From Chryseobacterium jejuense (GTDB lineage Bacteria; Bacteroidota; Bacteroidia; Flavobacteriales; Weeksellaceae): DNA of 64,000 bases. Position 1 is the stretch's first letter. The number at the start of each line of letters is the position of its first letter. The stretch covers positions 310,001 through 374,000 of the forward strand of contig NZ_FNEG01000003.1 of the NCBI RefSeq assembly GCF_900100075.1, read 5' to 3'. The translations under genes were made by a program, and so were the position numbers. The notes beneath the pieces are model-generated. The model saw only the letters and a list, made by a program, of their open reading frames with translations. It had not been told where the DNA came from and did not search any database. This document shows, one piece after another, positions 42,095 to 50,675 of this stretch.

Positions 42095-43222
42095 ATGAAC
42101 AGAAAAATTTCTTCATTATTTTTCGCATTTTTATTTGTGTTTATAAGCAGTTTAGCTTCTGCTCAACACGAATCTGAAGGAGAGAAATCAGCGGAAAAAG
42201 TAGAGAACAAAGAAGCGAAAGACGGCTTCAATGCGACCACGATGATCATGGAGCACATTGGTGATTCTAATGAATGGCATTTATGGACTACAAAAGATGA
42301 CAGTGGTGAAGAACATCACGTTTCTATCCCTTTGCCTGTTATCATCAAGGATAATGAAGGCTGGCATACTTTTCTTTCTAGTAGTATTGCTCACGGACAC
42401 GAACATGATGGGTATACTTTAGAACACGGGCAGGTAGTTTCTACTAAAGGTGTTGAAAAAGCTACATTATTTTCAATCATCAGTGGAAAGCAAAAATCAA
42501 ACGAAGTGTTTTTTGATCTTTCAGTAACAAAAAACGCAGCTTCAATGTTCTTGTCAGTTCTTTTTATGGCAGTAGTGTTCATAGGAATGGCGAGAAATTA
42601 TAAAAAATCACAACTTCCAAAAGGTATTGGGAAATTTATGGAGCCAGTGATTGTATTTATTAGAGACGAAGTGGCTATTCCAAACATCGGGTCTGTTAAA
42701 TATAAAAGATATATGCCTTATTTATTAACTGCATTTTTCTTTATCTGGATTAACAACCTTTTTGGATTGATTCCTTTCTTCCCTTTTGGAGCTAACCTTA
42801 CAGGTAACATTGCAATCACAGCAGTATTAGCAGTTATTACATTATTAATTACATTATTCAGTGCGAATAAAGATTACTGGAAACACATCTTTATGCCACC
42901 GGTTCCAATCTTATTGTACCCAATTATGGTTCCAATTGAGATTATCGGAATCTTTACAAAGCCTTTCGCTTTAATGATGCGACTTTTTGCTAACGTTACA
43001 GCGGGACACATTATGATCTTGGCGATCGTTTCATTGATCTTCATTTTCAAAACTCCATTATTAGGATTTGCATCTGTACCTTTAGCGTTATTCGTTTCAG
43101 TATTGGAATTATTGGTAGCAGCATTGCAAGCATATATCTTCACTGTATTATCCGCACTATTTATCGGAATCGCAGTTGCAGAGCACGAACATGAGCACGG
43201 TCACGAAGAACACGCTCACTAA
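42095..43222 (+). CDS. atpB: F0F1 ATP synthase subunit a
   Basis: Membrane subunit that forms the proton half-channels next to the c-ring. The 375 residues include a signal-peptide-like N-terminus and a long hydrophilic extension (about 25-140), both usual in Bacteroidota. The conserved membrane part follows, with the essential Arg in KPFALMMRLFANVTAGHIM. The C-terminal tail is His/Glu-rich (EHEHEHGHEEHAH), a feature not required for proton transport. First gene of atpB-E-F-H-A-G with its own promoter. Confidence 0.97.
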   Translation: MNRKISSLFFAFLFVFISSLASAQHESEGEKSAEKVENKEAKDGFNATTMIMEHIGDSNEWHLWTTKDDSGEEHHVSIPLPVIIKDNEGWHTFLSSSIAHGHEHDGYTLEHGQVVSTKGVEKATLFSIISGKQKSNEVFFDLSVTKNAASMFLSVLFMAVVFIGMARNYKKSQLPKGIGKFMEPVIVFIRDEVAIPNIGSVKYKRYMPYLLTAFFFIWINNLFGLIPFFPFGANLTGNIAITAVLAVITLLITLFSANKDYWKHIFMPPVPILLYPIMVPIEIIGIFTKPFALMMRLFANVTAGHIMILAIVSLIFIFKTPLLGFASVPLALFVSVLELLVAALQAYIFTVLSALFIGIAVAEHEHEHGHEEHAH

Positions 43223-43273
43223 TTAAAAGAAAGAATTTAAAAATAATTTTTTAACTAATATAATTTATTTATT

Positions 43274-43492
43274 ATGGATTTATCAACAGGAGCAGGATTA
43301 ATTTACGTAGGTATCGGTTTAGCAGTACTAGGTGTAGGTCTAGGTATCGGTAAAATCGGTGGTCACGCAATGGACGCTATCGCTAGACAACCAGAACAAG
43401 CTGGTAAGATTCAAGGAGCAATGCTTATTGCTGCTGGTCTTATTGAAGGTGCTGGTCTTATCGCGATCATCTTTGGTGCTTTCATCAAGTAA
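43274..43492 (+). CDS. atpE: F0F1 ATP synthase subunit c
   Basis: A 72-residue proteolipid; several copies form the rotor ring. Two hydrophobic helices flank the polar loop ARQPEQAGKI (about 37-46), and the proton-binding Glu58 lies in AAGLIEGAGLIAI. The Na+-type ligand set (helix-1 Gln and Glu-Ser/Thr) is absent, so protons are the likely ion. The glycine pattern GVGLGIGKIGG is typical of helix 1. It is 51 bases after atpB. Confidence 0.98.
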   Translation: MDLSTGAGLIYVGIGLAVLGVGLGIGKIGGHAMDAIARQPEQAGKIQGAMLIAAGLIEGAGLIAIIFGAFIK

Positions 43493-43595
43493 TCTATCCT
43501 CAAAAAACATTCTTAGCAGTAAAGCGGTTGGCTGCTGCTAAGAATTTTTAAAAAAACAATCCATAAAATAACATTTAAAAAAAGAATTTACAGAT

Positions 43596-44090
43596 ATGGG
43601 AATTATTGAACCTGGAATTGGACTTTTGTTTTGGATGACCCTTACTTTTGTTATCCTATTATTTCTTCTAGCTAAATTCGCTTGGAAACCAATTGTAAAT
43701 GCTGTTAATGAAAGAGAAACTTCTATCGTTGATGCATTAAACCAAGCTAAATTGGCTAAAAAAGAGATGGAAGATCTTAAAGCTGACAACGAAAGAATTA
43801 TTCGTGAAGCTAAAATTGAAAGAGACGCTATCCTTAAAGAAGCTAGAGAAATTAAAGACAGAATCGTAGGTGAAGCTAAAGATGTTGCTAAAACGGAAGG
43901 AGACAAACTTATTGAAGCTGCTAAGCAAACAATCAACGCTGAGAAAAACGCTGCAATGGCAGACATCAAAACTCAGATCGGTGCTTTATCTGTAAACATT
44001 GCAGAATCTATCTTGAAACAAAAGTTAGATAACACGGAAGCTCAAAACGAATTAGTTCAAAATTATATCAACAAATCTAACCTTAACTAA
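43596..44090 (+). CDS. atpF: F0F1 ATP synthase subunit b
   Basis: A 164-residue peripheral-stalk subunit. It has one membrane helix (about 8-28, LLFWMTLTFVILLFLLAKF) and a long charged coiled coil (about 40-150, rich in Lys, Glu and Ala) that reaches subunit delta. No second b-type gene is present, so a homodimer is likely. It lies between the c and delta genes in the usual order, with 2 bases to atpH. Confidence 0.97.
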   Translation: MGIIEPGIGLLFWMTLTFVILLFLLAKFAWKPIVNAVNERETSIVDALNQAKLAKKEMEDLKADNERIIREAKIERDAILKEAREIKDRIVGEAKDVAKTEGDKLIEAAKQTINAEKNAAMADIKTQIGALSVNIAESILKQKLDNTEAQNELVQNYINKSNLN

Positions 44091-44092
44091 GA

Positions 44093-44632
44093 ATGCTTAC
44101 ATCTAAAGTAGCGAAAAGATACGCACAGGGTTTACTTGATTTCACTAATGAATCAGGTCAAACAGCTGCCGTGTTTTCTGAAATGAAAGATGTAGTGAAG
44201 ATCATGATTGAATCTCAGGATTTGAACAAATTCTTCCTTACACCTTACATTGATGCAAAAAAGAAAATAGAGGTAGCAAACGAAATTTTCAAAGGTTTAT
44301 CAGCATCTTCCCAGAATTTGATCAAATTGGTTATTAAACACGGACGTGAAAGCCAATTAAAAAATATCGCTCAGGAATTCATTAACAAAGTTGAAGACAT
44401 CAACGGAGTACAGAGAGTAACGCTTACAACCGCTACTCAGCTTTCTAAAGAGAATATTGATCAGATTCTAAGATCTACCAACTTGGTGAATGCCAATTCA
44501 AACTTCGATTTGAAACTCATCATCAACCAAGATATTTTAGGTGGATATATCCTAAGAGTAGGAGACCAGCAGGTAGACGCGTCTGTGAAGACCAAATTGA
44601 ACCAAGTTAAAAAAGATTTCCAATTAAATTAA
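44093..44632 (+). CDS. atpH: F0F1 ATP synthase subunit delta
   Basis: A 179-residue subunit that links the b stalk to the alpha3beta3 head. It has the N-terminal helical bundle ([20 protein letters not shown]) and the C-terminal signature [31 protein letters not shown]. It starts 2 bases after atpF and ends 16 bases before atpA. Confidence 0.97.
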   Translation: MLTSKVAKRYAQGLLDFTNESGQTAAVFSEMKDVVKIMIESQDLNKFFLTPYIDAKKKIEVANEIFKGLSASSQNLIKLVIKHGRESQLKNIAQEFINKVEDINGVQRVTLTTATQLSKENIDQILRSTNLVNANSNFDLKLIINQDILGGYILRVGDQQVDASVKTKLNQVKKDFQLN

Positions 44633-44648
44633 GAAAAACAACCATACA

Positions 44649-46226
44649 ATGGCAGAAATAAATCCGGCAGAAGTATCTGCGATCTTAAAACAGCAATTGG
44701 CCAACTTCGATACTCAATCAAACGTTGAGGAAGTAGGTACAGTTTTAACCATCGGTGATGGTATTGCTCGTGTATACGGGTTAGAAAACGTACAATACGG
44801 AGAGTTGGTGAAATTTTCTAGTGATGTAGAAGGTATTGTACTTAACCTTGAAGAAGACAACGTAGGTGTTGCTCTACTTGGTGAAAGTAAATTAGTAAAA
44901 GAAGGGGATACAGTAAGAAGAACAAACAGAATCTCTTCTATTAAAGTAGGAGAAGGTATGTTAGGAAGAGTAGTTGATACTCTTGGTAACCCTATCGATG
45001 GTAAAGGTCCTATCACAGGAGATTTATACGAAATGCCATTAGAAAGAAAAGCTCCTGGAGTTATCTTCAGACAACCAGTAACTGAACCTTTACAGTCTGG
45101 TATCGTTGCAATTGATGCGATGATTCCTGTAGGAAGAGGTCAGAGAGAGCTTATCATTGGTGACAGACAAACAGGTAAAACTACTGTTGCGATCGATACG
45201 ATCATCAACCAAAAAGAATTCTTTGATGCTGGTAAACCAGTATATTGTATATATGTTGCTATCGGTCAGAAAGCTTCTACTGTAGCACAAATCGTTAAAA
45301 CCCTTTCTGATAAAGGAGCTTTAGCTTATACTGTAATCGTTGCAGCTAATGCATCAGATCCAGTTCCAATGCAGGTATATTCTGCAATGGCCGGAGCTTC
45401 TATCGGTGAGTTCTTCAGAGACACTGGTAGACCAGCGCTTATCGTTTATGATGATTTATCTAAACAAGCTGTTGCTTACCGTGAGCTTTCTCTACTATTG
45501 AGAAGACCACCGGGCCGTGAAGCTTACCCTGGAGACGTTTTCTATCTTCACTCAAGACTATTGGAAAGAGCTGCAAAAGTAATTGCTGATGATAACATCG
45601 CTAAGCAAATGAACGATTTGCCAGAATCTCTTAGACCAATCGTGAAAGGAGGTGGTTCATTAACTGCTCTTCCAATCATCGAAACTCAGGCTGGTGACGT
45701 TTCTGCATATATCCCTACAAACGTAATCTCTATTACTGACGGACAGATCTTCTTGGAGTCTGATCTATTCAACTCAGGGGTTCGTCCTGCAATCAACGTA
45801 GGTATCTCTGTATCGAGAGTAGGAGGTAATGCTCAGATCAAATCAATGAAAAAAGTTTCTGGTACTCTTAAATTAGACCAGGCTCAATATAAAGAACTAG
45901 AAGCGTTTGCTAAATTCGGTTCTGACCTTGATGCTTCTACTTTAGCAGTTATCTCTAAAGGAGAAAGAAACGTGGAGATCCTTAAGCAGCCGGTAAATGC
46001 ACCACTTCCTGTAGAAAGTCAGGTAGCGATCGTATATGCTGGAACAGAAAACTTAATGAGAAACGTTCCATTGAACAAGATTAAAGAATTCCAACACGAA
46101 TATATCGAGTTCCTAAAATCTAAGCACCCAGATACAATGGCTGCTATCAAAGCTGGAAAAATCGATAACGATATTACAGGTGTTCTTAAGCAGGCAGCTA
46201 ACGATTTAGCTTCTAAATACAACTAA
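44649..46226 (+). CDS. atpA: F0F1 ATP synthase subunit alpha
   Basis: A 525-residue regulatory subunit of the F1 head. The P-loop is [15 protein letters not shown] (about 173-187). The family signature [14 protein letters not shown], the arginine-finger region and [27 protein letters not shown] are present. Length is normal. The catalytic beta subunit (atpD) is not next to it, so it must be encoded elsewhere, as in other flavobacteria. Confidence 0.98.
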   Translation: MAEINPAEVSAILKQQLANFDTQSNVEEVGTVLTIGDGIARVYGLENVQYGELVKFSSDVEGIVLNLEEDNVGVALLGESKLVKEGDTVRRTNRISSIKVGEGMLGRVVDTLGNPIDGKGPITGDLYEMPLERKAPGVIFRQPVTEPLQSGIVAIDAMIPVGRGQRELIIGDRQTGKTTVAIDTIINQKEFFDAGKPVYCIYVAIGQKASTVAQIVKTLSDKGALAYTVIVAANASDPVPMQVYSAMAGASIGEFFRDTGRPALIVYDDLSKQAVAYRELSLLLRRPPGREAYPGDVFYLHSRLLERAAKVIADDNIAKQMNDLPESLRPIVKGGGSLTALPIIETQAGDVSAYIPTNVISITDGQIFLESDLFNSGVRPAINVGISVSRVGGNAQIKSMKKVSGTLKLDQAQYKELEAFAKFGSDLDASTLAVISKGERNVEILKQPVNAPLPVESQVAIVYAGTENLMRNVPLNKIKEFQHEYIEFLKSKHPDTMAAIKAGKIDNDITGVLKQAANDLASKYN

Positions 46227-46237
46227 TAAAATTCAAT

Positions 46238-46288
46238 GTTTAAGGTTTAAAATATAACGTTTTAAGCCTTAAACTTTAGACCTTAAAC
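46238..46288. repeat. Imperfect inverted repeat in the atpA-atpG gap
   Basis: GTTTAAGGTTTAAA (46238-46251) pairs with TTTAGACCTTAAAC (46275-46288) with one mismatch; AAGCCTTAAACTTTAGACC-type repeats lie between. It sits in a 77-base gap within the operon. Confidence 0.65.
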
Positions 46289-46303
46289 TTTGAACCCAAA
46301 TTA

Positions 46304-47167
46304 ATGGCAAACTTAAAAGAAATACGAGGCAGAATTACGTCAATTTCATCTACGATGCAGATTACACGTGCTATGAAAATGGTTTCCGCTGCGAAACTTA
46401 AAAAAGCACAGGACGCAATCGTAATGTTAAGACCTTATTCTGAAAAATTACAGGAGCTTATCCAGAATGTAAATTCTAGCTCTGATCCTGACCAGGTTTC
46501 TGTATATGCTCAGAAAAGAGAGGTTAAAAGAATACTTTTCATCGCTGTTACTTCAAACAGAGGTCTTGCGGGAGCTTTTAACTCTTCAATTGTAAAAGAG
46601 CTTAACCTTCAGTACCAGAACAATTCTCGATATGAGATTGAAGTTCTTCCTGTAGGTAAAAAAGTATATGATGCTGTAAGAAGAAGTCGTTCAGTATATG
46701 CTAATGGAAGTTCTGTTTATGATAACTTAAACTTTGATGCTGTTGCGCATATTACAGAAGGAGTAATGGCTAGCTTCAAAGAAGGTAAATTTGACGAAGT
46801 TTATGTTATTTATAACAAATTCGTTAATGCTGCAACTCAGGAAGTAACTACAGAGCAGCTTCTTCCCATCTCAATGCCTGAAACTACAGAACCACAGGTT
46901 GAAACAGATTATATCTTTGAACCTAACAGAGCCGAGATCTTGGATAACTTAATTCCAAAGTCTATCAAAACTCAGGTTTTCAAAGCAATCTTAGATTCAG
47001 TAGCATCTGAGCACGGAGCTAGAATGACTGCAATGCACAAAGCTACAGATAATGCAGAAGCTTTGAGAAATGATCTTAAGATCTTCTACAACAAAGCAAG
47101 ACAGGCTGCAATTACCAATGAAATCTTGGAAATTGTTTCCGGAGCAGAAGCTTTGAAAAATTCGTAA
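46304..47167 (+). CDS. atpG: F0F1 ATP synthase subunit gamma
   Basis: A 287-residue central-shaft subunit. The N-terminal coiled-coil helix starts MANLKEIRGRITSISSTMQITRAMKMVSAAKL. The Rossmann-like middle (ILFIAVTSNRGLAGAFNS) and C-terminal helix (ARMTAMHKATDNAEALRNDL, RQAAITNEILEIVSGAEAL) are conserved. It is the last gene of the operon, followed by a terminator; atpD and atpC are absent from the window. Confidence 0.98.
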   Translation: MANLKEIRGRITSISSTMQITRAMKMVSAAKLKKAQDAIVMLRPYSEKLQELIQNVNSSSDPDQVSVYAQKREVKRILFIAVTSNRGLAGAFNSSIVKELNLQYQNNSRYEIEVLPVGKKVYDAVRRSRSVYANGSSVYDNLNFDAVAHITEGVMASFKEGKFDEVYVIYNKFVNAATQEVTTEQLLPISMPETTEPQVETDYIFEPNRAEILDNLIPKSIKTQVFKAILDSVASEHGARMTAMHKATDNAEALRNDLKIFYNKARQAAITNEILEIVSGAEALKNS

Positions 47168-47190
47168 AGAATTATTTTAACATACAATCA

Positions 47191-47219
47191 AAAGCATCGA
47201 TCTTATCGGTGCTTTTTTT
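47191..47219 (+). terminator. Terminator after atpG
   Basis: A 9-bp stem with one T-G pair (47193-47201 with 47205-47213), three-base loop and seven T residues. Confidence 0.88.
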
Positions 47220-47437
47220 GTTTTTAAAGGTTAAAAAACACAATTAAGCACCCAAAAAGACATCTTTTTGTATAGAAATGAAAAGGATATCCAATTATTT
47301 TTTTTATTGCGAAATAGATAGGTCTTAAGAAGTCAATTTTCTTGTCAAAAATTCCCCTATTGAAATAATCTATCTCGGATTCAGGTTATTTTTATTTTGC
47401 ATATCTTTGTACTTAATAAAATTTATACAACTTCTAA

Positions 47438-48796
47438 ATGGACTCGGACATAGTCAGGCTTTTGCTGGCCTTATTTCTTGTATTACTAAATGGCTTCTTC
47501 GTAGCCGCAGAATTTTCAATTGTTAAAGTTCGTTACTCTCAAATTCAATTAAAAGCCGCAGAAGGGGATTCTATGGCAAAACAGGCAGAACATATCATCA
47601 AGCATTTGGATGAATATCTTTCCGCTACACAATTAGGAATTACATTGGCATCCCTTGCCCTTGGTTGGGTAGGAGAGAGTGCCCTGCATCATATTGTTGA
47701 AAACATATTTCACTCTTTAAATGTAGAATTAACCCAAACAACAATTACTACCATTTCAGTGGTGACTAGTTTTGTGTTGATTACTATTATGCATATTGTA
47801 TTTGGTGAACTTATCCCAAAATCAATAGCCATCAGAAAATCAGAAGCTACAACAATGGCTACAGCTGTACCGTTGAGAGTTTTCTACACGATTTTCAAAC
47901 CGTTTATCTGGTTGATGAACTCCATGTCTAATGGTTTTTTAAGACTGATCAAAATTCACCCCGCTTCAGAGCAGGAAATCCACTCTACAGAAGAGCTTCA
48001 GCTTTTGGTAAAACAAAGTGCAGACAGTGGTGAAATTGAAGAAGAGAACTACGAAATCATTAAAAATGCATTTGATTTTACAGATCACTCTGCAAAACAG
48101 ATCATGGTTCCAAGACAGAATATTACTTCCATCGACTTTGAAGAAGATGTGAACGATATTATTAATACCATTATGGATAGCGGTTACTCCCGTATTCCTG
48201 TATATCTTGATTCTATTGACAATGTAATCGGTATTTTCTATACGAAGGAAATTATAAGAGAATTTGTTAAAAGAAAAGGAGCTTTAGACCATGAGGATCT
48301 TAAAGATCTGATGCGTGATGCCTTTTTCGTAGTAGAAAGCAAGAAAGTTTCAGACTTATTGAAAATTTTCCAACAGAAAAAACAACACCTTGCTATCGTT
48401 ATTGATGAATTTGGTGGAACAGAAGGTATTATTACCCTTGAAGATATTCTGGAAGAGCTTGTAGGAGAAATTCAGGATGAAGAAGATGAGGAAGAAAAGA
48501 TTGTTGATAAAATTGCTGATAATACCTATTGGGTACAGGCAACTCAACCTCTGGATGAAATCAATGAATTCTTACCCAAAAGACTTCCTCTTTCCGAAGA
48601 AAGTGAATACAACTCATTAGCAGGATTTATCCTTTATGAACTAGAAGATATTCCTGAAGAAAACCAGGAATTTGATCTGGATGATTATCATTTCAAAATT
48701 CTGAAAATGAACAATAAGAGTGTGGAACTCGTTGAATTGATATATCAGGCACCCAATGCTATTGATAGTTTAGCAGAAAAAATTGGTGAAGTTTAA
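47438..48796 (+). CDS. CNNM/CorC-type membrane protein (hemolysin family) with CBS domains
   Basis: A 452-residue protein of the HlyC/CorC/CNNM family. It has four hydrophobic segments of the DUF21/CNNM transmembrane domain (about 1-190). Two CBS motifs follow (about 215-335; IMVPRQNITSIDFEEDVNDI, VIDEFGGTEGIITLEDILEELVGEI), then a C-terminal CorC/HlyC domain (YNSLAGFILYELEDIPEENQEF). Relatives handle Mg2+ or Co2+, or, in Bacteroidota, act as the gliding protein GldE; this one has no gliding genes next to it. A -7 element TATCTTTG is at 47402-47409. It is followed 11 bases later by clpS. Confidence 0.9.
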   Translation: MDSDIVRLLLALFLVLLNGFFVAAEFSIVKVRYSQIQLKAAEGDSMAKQAEHIIKHLDEYLSATQLGITLASLALGWVGESALHHIVENIFHSLNVELTQTTITTISVVTSFVLITIMHIVFGELIPKSIAIRKSEATTMATAVPLRVFYTIFKPFIWLMNSMSNGFLRLIKIHPASEQEIHSTEELQLLVKQSADSGEIEEENYEIIKNAFDFTDHSAKQIMVPRQNITSIDFEEDVNDIINTIMDSGYSRIPVYLDSIDNVIGIFYTKEIIREFVKRKGALDHEDLKDLMRDAFFVVESKKVSDLLKIFQQKKQHLAIVIDEFGGTEGIITLEDILEELVGEIQDEEDEEEKIVDKIADNTYWVQATQPLDEINEFLPKRLPLSEESEYNSLAGFILYELEDIPEENQEFDLDDYHFKILKMNNKSVELVELIYQAPNAIDSLAEKIGEV

Positions 48797-48807
48797 AACA
48801 ACTAAGA

Positions 48808-49113
48808 ATGAATTTTTATAATACGATAAAAGACTACGAAGATCCGAAACGTCAGTATGAGGAAGAAGTTCTTGTACTGGATGATACGGATGAAGTCTAC
48901 AAACTGGTGCTGCATAATGATGATGTTCATACCTTCGATTATGTAATCGACAGCCTGATTGAAATATGTAAGCATACACTAGAACAGGCAGAACAATGTA
49001 CAATGCTTGTTCATTACAAGGGCAAATGTACCGTAAAAACAGGCTCACTAGATCTTTTGAAGCCGATGCACGAAAAATTACTTTCACGCGAATTAACAAG
49101 TGAAATCGTATAA
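48808..49113 (+). CDS. clpS: ATP-dependent Clp protease adaptor protein
   Basis: A 101-residue adaptor that delivers N-degron substrates to ClpAP. The conserved region reads YKLVLHNDDVHTFDYVIDSLIEI, then AEQCTMLVHYKGKCTVKTG. Asn and Asp in HNDDVHTF belong to the peptide-binding pocket. The acidic N-terminus is also typical. It lies 11 bases after the CNNM-type gene, so may be co-transcribed, and ends at a terminator. Confidence 0.95.
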   Translation: MNFYNTIKDYEDPKRQYEEEVLVLDDTDEVYKLVLHNDDVHTFDYVIDSLIEICKHTLEQAEQCTMLVHYKGKCTVKTGSLDLLKPMHEKLLSRELTSEIV

Positions 49114-49120
49114 AATAAAA

Positions 49121-49148
49121 ACCGGCCAGCCATTGGCCGGTTTTTTTT
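49121..49148 (+). terminator. Terminator after clpS
   Basis: An 8-bp GC-rich stem (49121-49128 with 49134-49141) and a run of eight T residues. Confidence 0.9.
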
Positions 49149-49175
49149 GTGAACCTTTTTTATGAATACTCTGTA

Positions 49176-49204
49176 TTGTCATTCCGACGAAGGAGGAATC
49201 TCAT
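49176..49204. repeat. Short dispersed palindrome (TCATTCCGACGAAGGAGGAATC type)
   Basis: The element TTGTCATTCCGACGAAGGAG and continuing GAATCTCAT contains ATTCC and GGAAT arms. It matches, from memory, a short palindrome common between genes of Bacteroidota. Confidence 0.6.
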
Positions 49205-49265
49205 AATCTAAGTATTCTAAATTTGATACCTAGTTTTATTGCTCTTGCAAATTATGTTAACGCAG

Positions 49266-49376
49266 CGTTCGCAAGGTTCTTAATTAAAAGAATAAAGAAT
49301 TCCGTTCGCAGAGGCGTTAGAACTTAGCCAAGACCCTTTATTGAGGATATTGCTGAATGAAATGCTCTTGCGAACG
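49266..49376. repeat. Inverted CGTTCGCAAG repeats
   Basis: CGTTCGCAAG at 49266-49275 is exactly complementary to CTTGCGAACG at 49367-49376. A third, partial direct copy (CGTTCGCA) lies at 49303-49310. The 111-base element could be a decayed miniature mobile element. Confidence 0.55.
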
Positions 49377-49570
49377 AAAAATATCCATACAATTTTATAG
49401 ACCCTTCGCGTATTCCTGGCATTAAAAAAATAAGACAGTAGTTTTTAAAAGATAAAAGCAATTTTTTCTCACCAAATCAACCAATTTTCAGTATTCCAAC
49501 TATTTTAAAGACTAATTACTTTAACTTCAATAGATAAGAATTTCTTAATTGGTCAATTTCGCTCTCTGCA

Positions 49571-49601
49571 TTGCCACATTTTATCTAAAATAGTATATTT
49601 G
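49571..49601 (+). promoter_or_regulatory. Promoter of udk
   Basis: TTG at 49571-49573, 20 bases, then TATATTTG at 49594-49601; the ATG follows 27 bases later. Confidence 0.75.
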
Positions 49602-49628
49602 TACCAACTATAAAGAAACAAAAAAACA

Positions 49629-50243
49629 ATGCTTGTAATAGGAATTGCCGGTGGGACAGGATCGGGCAAAACTACAGTTGTTGATAAGATACTTCAGCAG
49701 CTTGATATCGAAGGAATGAATATCCTTTCACAGGATAATTATTATCACGACAACCAAGGTCTTACACTGACAGAAAGAGAGGCTTTAAATTATGACCATC
49801 CGAAGTCAATAGATTTTGAACTATTGATAAAACACGTAAAAGCTTTAAAAAATAATGAGGCGATAGAACAACCGATTTATAGCTTTGTGACCCATTCCAG
49901 AACAGGAGATCACGTAACTGTAGAACCTAAGAATGTATTGGTAGTAGAAGGAATTTTGGTTCTTACCAATAAAGAATTACTGAAAGAATTTGATCTGAAA
50001 GTATTCGTTCACGCAGATTCTGATGAAAGACTTATAAGGAGGATCAGAAGAGATACTCAGGAAAGAGGAAGAGATCTGAGCGAAGTATTACACCGCTATC
50101 AGACAACTTTAAAACCAATGCACCAGGAATTCATAGAGCCATCTAAAAATGATGCCGATCTTATTATCCCAAATATGAAACAGAATTCCGTAGCCATTGA
50201 TTTTTTAACTACTGTTATTAAAAACTCGTTGAAAAAACATTAA
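49629..50243 (+). CDS. udk: Uridine kinase
   Basis: A 204-residue kinase that phosphorylates uridine and cytidine in pyrimidine salvage. P-loop GIAGGTGSGKTTVVDKI (about 5-21), substrate block SQDNYYHD, YDHPKSIDF, and the lid RLIRRIRRDTQERGRDL. Length fits Udk. It opens a unit with the FtsB-like gene (6 bases later) and the mutase subunit. Confidence 0.95.
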   Translation: MLVIGIAGGTGSGKTTVVDKILQQLDIEGMNILSQDNYYHDNQGLTLTEREALNYDHPKSIDFELLIKHVKALKNNEAIEQPIYSFVTHSRTGDHVTVEPKNVLVVEGILVLTNKELLKEFDLKVFVHADSDERLIRRIRRDTQERGRDLSEVLHRYQTTLKPMHQEFIEPSKNDADLIIPNMKQNSVAIDFLTTVIKNSLKKH

Positions 50244-50249
50244 AAAAAA

Positions 50250-50606
50250 ATGGAAGAAAATAACCTTATCAAAGACATTCAGCCGAAATCTGAAACATTC
50301 AAACTTATCCAAAAATATGTGTTGAATAAGTATACCATTACGATCTGTCTGTTTTTGGTATGGATGATTTTCTTCGACAAAACCTCATTTCTTGTAATTA
50401 ACGAACTGAATGGTGAGATTCATAAATATGAAGATCAATTGGAGTATTATAAAAAAGAATACGAAAAGAACGATGCCTTCTATAAAAAATTGATGAACAA
50501 CAAATCAGAAAAGGAAAAATACGCAAGAGAAAATTATTTTATGAAGAAGCCAAATGAAGAAATCTTCATTTTGGTGGTCGACAGTACAAAAGTCGCTAAG
50601 AAATAA
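50250..50606 (+). CDS. FtsB/DivIC-family septum formation initiator
   Basis: A 118-residue single-pass membrane protein. The membrane helix (about 31-50) is followed by a short coiled coil (ELNGEIHKYEDQLEYYKKEYE) and the family-specific end SEKEKYARENYFMKKPNEEIFILV. FtsB-like proteins form a complex with FtsL and FtsQ to activate septal cell-wall synthesis. It lies 6 bases after udk. Confidence 0.88.
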   Translation: MEENNLIKDIQPKSETFKLIQKYVLNKYTITICLFLVWMIFFDKTSFLVINELNGEIHKYEDQLEYYKKEYEKNDAFYKKLMNNKSEKEKYARENYFMKKPNEEIFILVVDSTKVAKK

Positions 50607-50675
50607 TAATAGGATACGTCAATAGGGAAGAGTTTATCAATTCGCCATTGCCCATTCACAATTTAAATAAAACTA

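Larger units (their letters stand above)
49114..49628. other. Intergenic repeat mosaic before udk
   Basis: The 515 bases hold the clpS terminator, a short dispersed palindrome at 49176-49204, inverted CGTTCGCAAG units at 49266-49376, and the udk promoter at 49571-49601. No gene or RNA was recognised. Confidence 0.7.

Noticed and set aside
43359..43541. 60-aa frame overlapping atpE
   Set aside because: Out-of-frame reading of the conserved subunit c codons.
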